The notes under the pieces are model-generated. The model did not search any database, had not been told where the DNA came from, and saw nothing but the letters and a program-made list of their open reading frames with translations. A stretch of DNA of 5,879 bases from JAWOJF01 sp046481785 (GTDB lineage Bacteria; Bacteroidota; Ignavibacteria; Ignavibacteriales; Ignavibacteriaceae): contig JAWOJF010000350.1 in the NCBI GenBank assembly GCA_046481785.1, positions 1-5,879 on the forward strand, written 5' to 3'. Positions 1-4,209 of the stretch are shown here, in pieces. Both the position numbers and the translations under genes were made by a program. The stretch's first letter is position 1. Every line of letters starts with the position of its first letter.

Positions 1-34
1 CTATGTTTACATGTAAGTTTTTTATTTCGAGCAT
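1..34 (-). CDS. sufC: SufC, Fe-S assembly ATPase (N-terminal fragment, cut by window edge)
   Basis: Read on the minus strand, an ATG at 34-32 opens a frame giving MLEIKNLHVNI before the left edge of the window. This is the characteristic N-terminus of SufC, the ABC-type ATPase that joins SufB and SufD in the cytoplasmic SufBCD scaffold and drives its conformational changes during Fe-S cluster assembly. A good Shine-Dalgarno sequence (AGAAGG, 42-47) lies 7 bases upstream. Only 11 codons are visible, so the Walker motifs cannot be checked. The call rests on the N-terminal match, the start signals and the position downstream of sufB, where sufC is normally found. Unusually, about 280 bases with a DUF433 gene and a micro-ORF separate it from sufB. 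Confidence 0.88.
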   Translation of the reverse strand, partial: MLEIKNLHVNI

Positions 35-41
35 TTAATTA

Positions 42-47
42 CCTTCT
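42..47 (-). promoter_or_regulatory. Ribosome binding site of sufC
   Basis: The minus strand reads AGAAGG here, 7 bases before the sufC ATG. It fixes the sufC start. It overlaps the stop codon (TAG, 48-46) of the upstream micro-ORF, an arrangement that could couple translation of the two. Confidence 0.7.
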
Positions 48-102
48 AATTTAATTTTTTTAATCCATCCTTATTAACGATAATAATTTCGGATGATTTC
101 AT
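46..102 (-). CDS. 18-codon micro-ORF between DUF433 gene and sufC, possibly a relic
   Basis: An ATG at 102-100, three bases after the DUF433 stop and in the same frame, starts an 18-residue frame, MKSSEIIIVNKDGLKKLN, ending at TAG 48-46. I do not recognise it as a known protein. It sits where the DUF5615 PIN-like partner of a DUF433 protein would normally be encoded. Its hydrophobic strand followed by a short charged tail loosely recalls how such partners end, so it could be what remains after an internal deletion. It could also be a chance frame, or a translated spacer that hands ribosomes on to sufC. No clear ribosome binding site of its own is visible. Coding status is uncertain. Confidence 0.25.
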   Translation of the reverse strand: MKSSEIIIVNKDGLKKLN

Positions 103-105
103 TTT

Positions 106-318
106 CTAAAAAGTACCAGCGGTTAATAATAATTCTGCTTCTTTTAGAATCTGAACTACCTGTTCGTTGGTGACGGAAGGGAAATCTATTAAAAAATCTT
201 CAACAGAATCCCCGGTTTCCAGATAATCAAAAAGATTTTTAATTGGTACTCTTGTGCCTTTAAAAACTGGTGTTCCACTTAAAATTTCGGGATCAATTTG
301 AATAACATTTGATTTCAT
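106..318 (-). CDS. DUF433 family protein (VapB-type antitoxin-like)
   Basis: This encodes a 70-residue protein of the DUF433 family (small HTH or winged-helix proteins, usually about 70-80 residues). It shows the family's DPEILSGTPVFKGTRVP block (residues 9-25), then the DYLETGDSVEDFLIDFPSV stretch (31-49) and a C-terminal helix rich in Leu, Ala and Glu (53-66). Family members usually pair with a DUF5615 PIN-like protein and are regarded as antitoxins or DNA-binding repressors of toxin-antitoxin-like modules. The ATG (318-316) overlaps the sufB stop as TAATG, and a purine-rich AAGGAAG (329-335) inside the end of sufB can serve as its ribosome binding site. It should therefore be made from the suf mRNA by coupled translation. 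No full partner gene follows, only the 18-codon frame and then sufC. The family call is firm. Any role linked to Fe-S assembly is open. Confidence 0.92.
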   Translation of the reverse strand: MKSNVIQIDPEILSGTPVFKGTRVPIKNLFDYLETGDSVEDFLIDFPSVTNEQVVQILKEAELLLTAGTF

Positions 319-1766
319 TATCCAACACTTCCTTCTAAGCTTATGCTTAATAATTTCTGAGCTTCAACTGCAAATTCCATCGGTAGTTCTTTAAATACTT
401 CTTTACAATAACCGTTTACAATCATACCAATAGCATCTTCAGTAGAAATACCTCTCTGATTGAGATAGAATACCTGGTCTTCACCAATTTTTGAAGTAGT
501 GGCTTCGTGTTCAATTCTTGCAGTTGGATTATTAATATCTATGTATGGAAATGTATGAGCGCCGCATTTATCACCAATTAAAAGAGAATCGCACTGAGAA
601 AAGTTACGCGCATTTTCAGCACGTTTAATAACTTTTACCTGTCCACGGTAGCTGTTATTACTTCTTCCGGCAGAGATACCTTTTGAAATAATTGTACTTT
701 TGGTATTCTTTCCCATATGAATCATCTTTGTGCCTGTATCTGCCTGCTGCATATTATTTGTTACAGCCACAGAATAAAACTCACCAATTGAATTATCTCC
801 CTGCAAAATACAGCTTGGGTATTTCCAGGTAATTGCCGAACCGGTTTCAACCTGTGTCCAGCTTATTTTAGAATTCACACCTCTGCATGCGCCGCGTTTT
901 GTAACAAAATTAAAAATTCCGCCTTTTCCATCCTTATCACCGGCATACCAGTTCTGAACAGTTGAATATTTTATCTGAGCATTATCAAGTGCAATAAGTT
1001 CAACAACTGCTGCATGAAGCTGGTTTTCATCTCTCTGGGGTGCTGTACAGCCTTCAAGGTAACTAACATAAGAGCCTTCATCTGCAATAATAAGTGTTCT
1101 TTCAAACTGGCCTGTATTAGCGGCATTTATCCGGAAGTAGGTAGATAATTCCATTGGGCAGCGTACCCCTTTAGGAATATAAACGAAAGATCCGTCACTG
1201 AATACTGCAGAGTTGAGTGAAGCAAAAAAATTATCCGTATAAGGGACAACAGAACCTATATACTGTTTAACCAGGTCAGAATGATTTCTGATTGCTTCCG
1301 ACATAGAACAAAATATAATTCCACGTTCTGCCAGTGTTTCCTTAAAAGTTGTAGCAACAGAAACACTATCAAAAACCGCATCAACTGCAACACCTGATAA
1401 CCGTTTCTGTTCTTCAAGAGAAATTCCCAGTTTTTCAAAGGTCTTTAACAGCTCCGGATCAACCTCTTCAAGACTATTCAATTGGGGCTTCTTTTTAGGG
1501 GCAGAATAATATGACAAACTCTGATAATCTATGGGATCATACTTAAGATTTGCCCAATGGGGTTCTTTTAGTGTAAGCCAGTGACGGTAGGCTTTTAGCC
1601 GCCATTCCAGCATCCATTCAGGTTCTTTTTTTATTGCCGATAACTGCCTGATAATATCTTCACTTAAACCAACGGGTAAGCTGTCAGCTTCAATATCGGT
1701 AACAAAACCGTATTTATACTCTGTATTCGCTAATTCTTCAATTGTTGTAACTTCAGTAGTACTCAT
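318..1766 (-). CDS. sufB: SufB, Fe-S cluster assembly scaffold
   Basis: SufB is a core subunit of the cytoplasmic SufBCD complex, where nascent Fe-S clusters are built from SufS-derived sulfur. At 482 residues it matches the family length (about 470-495). Hallmarks are PKGVRCPMELSTYFRIN (198-214), EGCTAPQRDENQLHAAVVEL (238-257), KYSTVQNWYAGD (266-277), ETGSAITWKYPSCILQGDNS (307-326), QADTGTKMIHMGKNTKSTII (341-360), CGAHTFPY (401-408) and EHEATTSKIGEDQ (419-431). By mental alignment with E. coli SufB, Cys240, Cys392 and Glu421 correspond to its Cys254, Cys405 and Glu434, implicated in sulfur acceptance and cluster assembly, so the protein should be functional. The start is an ATG with AGGAGA (1771-1776) four bases upstream. 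It is the first visible gene of the operon, transcribed from the divergent region at 1767-1982. A DUF433 gene is fused to its end through TAATG, where sufC would be expected to follow directly. Confidence 0.98.
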   Translation of the reverse strand: MSTTEVTTIEELANTEYKYGFVTDIEADSLPVGLSEDIIRQLSAIKKEPEWMLEWRLKAYRHWLTLKEPHWANLKYDPIDYQSLSYYSAPKKKPQLNSLEEVDPELLKTFEKLGISLEEQKRLSGVAVDAVFDSVSVATTFKETLAERGIIFCSMSEAIRNHSDLVKQYIGSVVPYTDNFFASLNSAVFSDGSFVYIPKGVRCPMELSTYFRINAANTGQFERTLIIADEGSYVSYLEGCTAPQRDENQLHAAVVELIALDNAQIKYSTVQNWYAGDKDGKGGIFNFVTKRGACRGVNSKISWTQVETGSAITWKYPSCILQGDNSIGEFYSVAVTNNMQQADTGTKMIHMGKNTKSTIISKGISAGRSNNSYRGQVKVIKRAENARNFSQCDSLLIGDKCGAHTFPYIDINNPTARIEHEATTSKIGEDQVFYLNQRGISTEDAIGMIVNGYCKEVFKELPMEFAVEAQKLLSISLEGSVG

Positions 1767-1770
1767 TATT

Positions 1771-1776
1771 TCTCCT
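1771..1776 (-). promoter_or_regulatory. Ribosome binding site of sufB
   Basis: The minus strand reads AGGAGA, four bases before the sufB ATG. This is a strong Shine-Dalgarno match and supports the chosen start. The three plus-strand genes in the window lack any comparable sequence. Confidence 0.75.
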
Positions 1777-1781
1777 GTTAT

Positions 1782-1805
1782 AACACCTTATGTTCCTAAG
1801 GTTTT
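1782..1805. promoter_or_regulatory. 24-bp imperfect palindrome in the sufB leader
   Basis: ACCTTA (1785-1790) and TAAGGT (1797-1802) form a perfect 6-bp inverted repeat around TGTTCC. Two more pairs outside one mismatch give 9-base arms with 8 matches. It lies between the predicted transcription start and the sufB ribosome binding site, so it could be an operator or a leader hairpin. It shares its AGGTTT half with a second inverted repeat at 1799-1824. The regulator is unknown. Confidence 0.4.
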
Positions 1806-1824
1806 AGATTTACTATTCAAACCT
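1799..1824. promoter_or_regulatory. 26-bp inverted repeat overlapping the sufB -10 region
   Basis: AGGTTT (1799-1804) and AAACCT (1819-1824) form a 6-bp inverted repeat with a 14-base spacer. The outer arm lies inside the predicted -10 element (1818-1825), which is where a repressor of the suf operon could act. The 26-bp span is similar to operators of Rrf2-family (IscR-like) regulators, but the sequence does not match the E. coli IscR consensus. A candidate only. Confidence 0.3.
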
Positions 1825-1848
1825 AAACAATCTATACTTATTTGTCAA
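1818..1848 (-). promoter_or_regulatory. Predicted promoter of the sufB operon
   Basis: On the minus strand TTGACA (1848-1843) is a perfect sigma-70-like -35. After a 17-base spacer comes TAGGTTTG (1825-1818), a weak classical -10 but an exact fit to the TAnnTTTG -7 element described for Bacteroidota promoters. Transcription would start near 1811, giving a leader of about 45 bases that contains the palindrome at 1782-1805. Spacing, orientation and position before sufB all agree. This is prediction from sequence only. Confidence 0.6.
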
Positions 1849-1982
1849 GATTGAACTATCGAAAACCAATAATGTTTCAGAAACACAAAAATAAACCTCA
1901 AAAAGGCGCTTGTTTTTAAATTGTTTTTATCTGTTTAATAAGTTAATTTTCCGTTTAATTTTATAAAATATGGATTACATAA

Positions 1983-3089
1983 TTGGAAGAACAAAATTCG
2001 GGTGAAAACCAGTCTGGTGAAGGTGTTCAGAATCATGCGCAGGGTAAGGTTGGAGATGGGGAATCTGCTAAAAGAAATTTTGGAAAATCTTCTTACTATA
2101 AAAGAAAAAAATTCTATCAAAAACAGAGAGAACAGGGACAAACAAGGAGAAAAAGCGCCTTTAAGAAGCTTTCAATTGTAGTTCCGCTGTTTGACGAAGA
2201 GGAATCACTGATTCCGCTGGCAAATGAAATAAAAAAAAGCCTGAAACTGATAAATATAAGCTATGAAGTTATTTTTGTTGATGATGGAAGCAGCGATAAT
2301 TCATTAAAAATTATTAAAAGTATTGCTAACCAGGATAAAAGATTTAAATATTTAAGTTTTCAGAAAAATTATGGTAAGTCAGCCGCTCTGCAGGTTGGCT
2401 TTAGGGCTGCTGAAGGAGATGTTATTGTTACAATGGATGCCGATCTTCAGGATGATCCGAATGAAATATCTAACCTGTTAAAAAAACTTGATGAGGGTTA
2501 CGATCTTGTTTCCGGCTGGAAAAAGAAAAGATATGATCCTTTCATAAAAAAGCATACCTCAAAATTTTTCAACTTTGTTACCAGTTTAATGAGCGGGATA
2601 AAAATTCATGATTTTAACTGCGGACTTAAAGCGTACAGGAAAGAAGTAACTGAAAGTATGAAGGTTTATGGTGAACTGCACCGCTATCTGCCTGTGCTTG
2701 CTGATTGGAACGGGTTTAAAGTTTCCGAGGTAGTTGTTCAGCACCATGCCCGGAGATATGGCACAACTAAGTTCGGCCTGTCAAGATTTTTTAAAGGATT
2801 TATAGATTTAGTTACTGTTATTTTTTCCACAAGATATATAAAACGTCCGATGCATTTCTTCGGATTTTTCGGAGCTATTTCTTTCCTTGTGGGTTTAATT
2901 GTTAACGGGTATCTTACCTATGAATGGATAACCGGAATGCCGTTAAGCAACCGGCCCATGCTGTTCCTTGGTATGCTCTTAATTATTGTTGGAGTTCAAT
3001 TCTTTTCTGTCGGGCTGCTCGGCGAAATGATTGTGCATAATTTCATGAATGAAAAAGAGTATATCATTAAAGATAAAAGTCCGGTATAA
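1983..3089 (+). CDS. GT2 polyprenyl-phosphate glycosyltransferase (GtrB/CsbB/DPM1-like), membrane-anchored
   Basis: This is predicted to transfer a sugar from a nucleotide donor to undecaprenyl (polyprenyl) phosphate on the cytoplasmic face of the membrane. Residues 62-280 carry the GT-A fold of family GT2: KLSIVVPLFDEEE (62-74), VIFVDDGSSDNS (96-107) with Asp100-Asp101, YGKSAALQVGFRAAEGD (130-146), TMDADLQDDP (150-159) with the metal-binding DAD, and HARRYGTTKFGLSRF (255-269), typical of the DPM1/GtrB/ArnC group. Two membrane segments follow, about 291-313 and 326-349, as in CsbB and GtrB. Residues 1-61 form a low-complexity, Gly/Gln/Asn-rich then strongly Lys/Arg-rich extension, unusual for the family. 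The start is a TTG directly after an in-frame TAA (1980-1982), with no other likely start before the catalytic domain. An out-of-frame ATG lies at 1970. There is no clear Shine-Dalgarno. The YfhO-type gene downstream suggests a joint glycosylation role. The sugar is unknown. Confidence 0.95.
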   Translation: MEEQNSGENQSGEGVQNHAQGKVGDGESAKRNFGKSSYYKRKKFYQKQREQGQTRRKSAFKKLSIVVPLFDEEESLIPLANEIKKSLKLINISYEVIFVDDGSSDNSLKIIKSIANQDKRFKYLSFQKNYGKSAALQVGFRAAEGDVIVTMDADLQDDPNEISNLLKKLDEGYDLVSGWKKKRYDPFIKKHTSKFFNFVTSLMSGIKIHDFNCGLKAYRKEVTESMKVYGELHRYLPVLADWNGFKVSEVVVQHHARRYGTTKFGLSRFFKGFIDLVTVIFSTRYIKRPMHFFGFFGAISFLVGLIVNGYLTYEWITGMPLSNRPMLFLGMLLIIVGVQFFSVGLLGEMIVHNFMNEKEYIIKDKSPV

Positions 3090-3147
3090 CCTTAAATGGA
3101 AAATGTGAATAGGAGTACCGGATTGGATTTCACTTTTTAAATCCTCA

Positions 3148-3262
3148 GTCATTCAATTGTCATTAAATAGTCATTCATTGTAAAGCAAAAACAAGAAAAG
3201 CAAAACATAATCTTCTTAGACAATGAATGACCATAAATGACCATTGAATGGACATAAATGAC
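3148..3262. repeat. Inverted array of GTCATTCA-like units (possible hairpin or multi-site operator)
   Basis: Three 11-base units, each starting GTCATT, run head to tail at 3148-3158, 3159-3169 and 3170-3180. After a 38-base A-rich spacer, four units in the opposite orientation, each ending GAC, follow at 3221-3231, 3232-3241, 3242-3253 and 3254-3262 (lengths 11, 10, 12 and 9). The innermost pair, GTCATTCATTGT (3170-3181) and ACAATGAATGAC (3220-3231), is a perfect 12-bp inverted repeat. The outer arms pair imperfectly. The roughly one-helical-turn spacing would place units on one DNA face, as in an operator array. Alternatively the transcript could fold into a long stem. No U-tract follows directly, so a classical terminator is unlikely. 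Confidence 0.75.
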
Positions 3263-3269
3263 AAATAGA

Positions 3270-3299
3270 TTGTATCATGATAAACAAATTTTTTATTAA
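3270..3299 (+). promoter_or_regulatory. Weak candidate promoter for the methyltransferase gene
   Basis: TTGTAT (3270-3275) and TATTAA (3294-3299) are separated by 18 bases, ending 39 bases before the methyltransferase ATG and just after the inverted array. In such AT-rich DNA matches of this quality arise by chance, so this is only a candidate. The 249-bp gap after the GT2 gene makes a separate promoter plausible. Confidence 0.22.
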
Positions 3300-3338
3300 G
3301 TATTACCACATCCATTTCCCATTTTCCCCGATAAAATA

Positions 3339-4157
3339 ATGTATTACGATCCTGTAAAAGATATTTTTGCTTCTGTTATAAGAAAATACCCGGTTTTTCG
3401 TATCGGATTTTACAAACTTCTGGATATTATGTTTCTCCGTTCCTGGTATGTAAGAAGGGAATTAAGGAAGCTTAGACGGGTGCTGGGAAATAAAGAAATT
3501 AAGATTTTTGATGCCGGTACAGGTTATGGCCAATATGCATATTATATGGCAAAGATAATGAATCCCGCAAAAATTTATGCTGCTGATGTAAAAGAAAAAT
3601 GGATAGAAGACTGCCGGCACTTTTTTACATCTCAGAATTTAGATAATGTCAGTTTTGGGATAGAAGACCTAACTGCAATTAAATATGAAAATGAGTTTGA
3701 CCTGATTGTATGTGTTGATGTTATGGAACATATTCATGATGATGTAACTGTATTCCGCAATTATTATAAGGCATTGAAGCAGGGGGGATTTCTTTTAATT
3801 AACACTCCCTCGGTTTTTGGCGGTAGTGATGTACATGAAGACCATGAGGAAAGTTTTATTGGTGAGCATGCCCGTGACGGCTATTCAGAGCAGGATTTTG
3901 AGGAAAAACTAAAACCTATAGGTTTCACTCCTTACAGATGCAGATATACCTATGGTTTCTGGGGAGATAAAGCATGGCGTCTTGGAATAAAATATCCGAT
4001 GTTAATGTTAAATAAATCAAAATTATATTTTTTGCTTCTTCCGTTTTACTATACAGTTACTCTTCCATTTGCATTTGTGATGATGTATGCTGATTATAAA
4101 TCTGTTAACAAGGTAGGTTCAGGCATTACTTTTATAGCAAAGAAAGAATTAAGTTAA
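3339..4157 (+). CDS. Class I SAM-dependent methyltransferase (UbiG-like fold), substrate unknown
   Basis: A 272-residue protein with a Rossmann-type methyltransferase domain at about 50-160. Motif I is FDAGTGYGQYA (57-67), Asp83 in YAADVKEKW fits the ribose-binding acidic residue of motif II, then FDLIVCVDVMEHI (120-132) and GGFLLINTP (149-157) with the usual MEH and post-strand-5 proline. A His/Asp/Glu-rich stretch follows (164-180), then a C-terminal region ending in a strongly hydrophobic segment (about 228-250), which may associate the enzyme with the membrane. No signal peptide is seen, so the catalytic domain should be cytoplasmic. The ATG has no clear Shine-Dalgarno. It lies 249 bases after the GT2 gene and 52 bases before the YfhO-type gene, all co-directional, which suggests methylation of a lipid-linked sugar, lipid or surface glycan. 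This is inferred from context. Residue content alone does not identify the substrate. Confidence 0.92.
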   Translation: MYYDPVKDIFASVIRKYPVFRIGFYKLLDIMFLRSWYVRRELRKLRRVLGNKEIKIFDAGTGYGQYAYYMAKIMNPAKIYAADVKEKWIEDCRHFFTSQNLDNVSFGIEDLTAIKYENEFDLIVCVDVMEHIHDDVTVFRNYYKALKQGGFLLINTPSVFGGSDVHEDHEESFIGEHARDGYSEQDFEEKLKPIGFTPYRCRYTYGFWGDKAWRLGIKYPMLMLNKSKLYFLLLPFYYTVTLPFAFVMMYADYKSVNKVGSGITFIAKKELS

Positions 4158-4209
4158 TAAGAAGTTTCAGGGATTACAGTAATATTAATCAAATATTTTA
4201 GAGACTCTA

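Noticed and set aside
1256..1438. 60-codon open frame overlapping sufB in another frame
   Set aside because: It lies wholly inside the well-conserved sufB coding sequence and shows no recognisable domain or start signals; a shadow frame.
1921..1949. TTGTTT...TAATTT as a promoter for the GT2 gene
   Set aside because: The region is almost pure A/T with many T-runs, so such matches are uninformative; a promoter is likely somewhere in 1850-1980 but cannot be placed.
1935..2141. 68-codon minus-strand frame across the start of the GT2 gene
   Set aside because: Its Phe/Leu/Arg-rich product is the antisense of AT-rich and Lys-rich sequence, and no ribosome binding site or family match is visible.
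1902..2162. 10-bp inverted match AAAGGCGCTT (1902-1911) and AAGCGCCTTT (2153-2162)
   Set aside because: The second copy lies in coding sequence 240 bases away, and a single match of this length can arise by chance.
3080..3122. TCCGGTA (3080-3086) and TACCGGA (3116-3122) as a terminator of the GT2 gene
   Set aside because: The 7-bp arms are perfect but the 29-base loop is long, the first arm lies in the coding end, and no T-run follows directly; a similar short repeat GGATTT/AAATCC at 3125-3144 is also too weak.
3148..3262. CRISPR array
   Set aside because: Units are 9-12 bases with no unique spacers between them and they reverse orientation in the middle, which does not fit CRISPR repeats.
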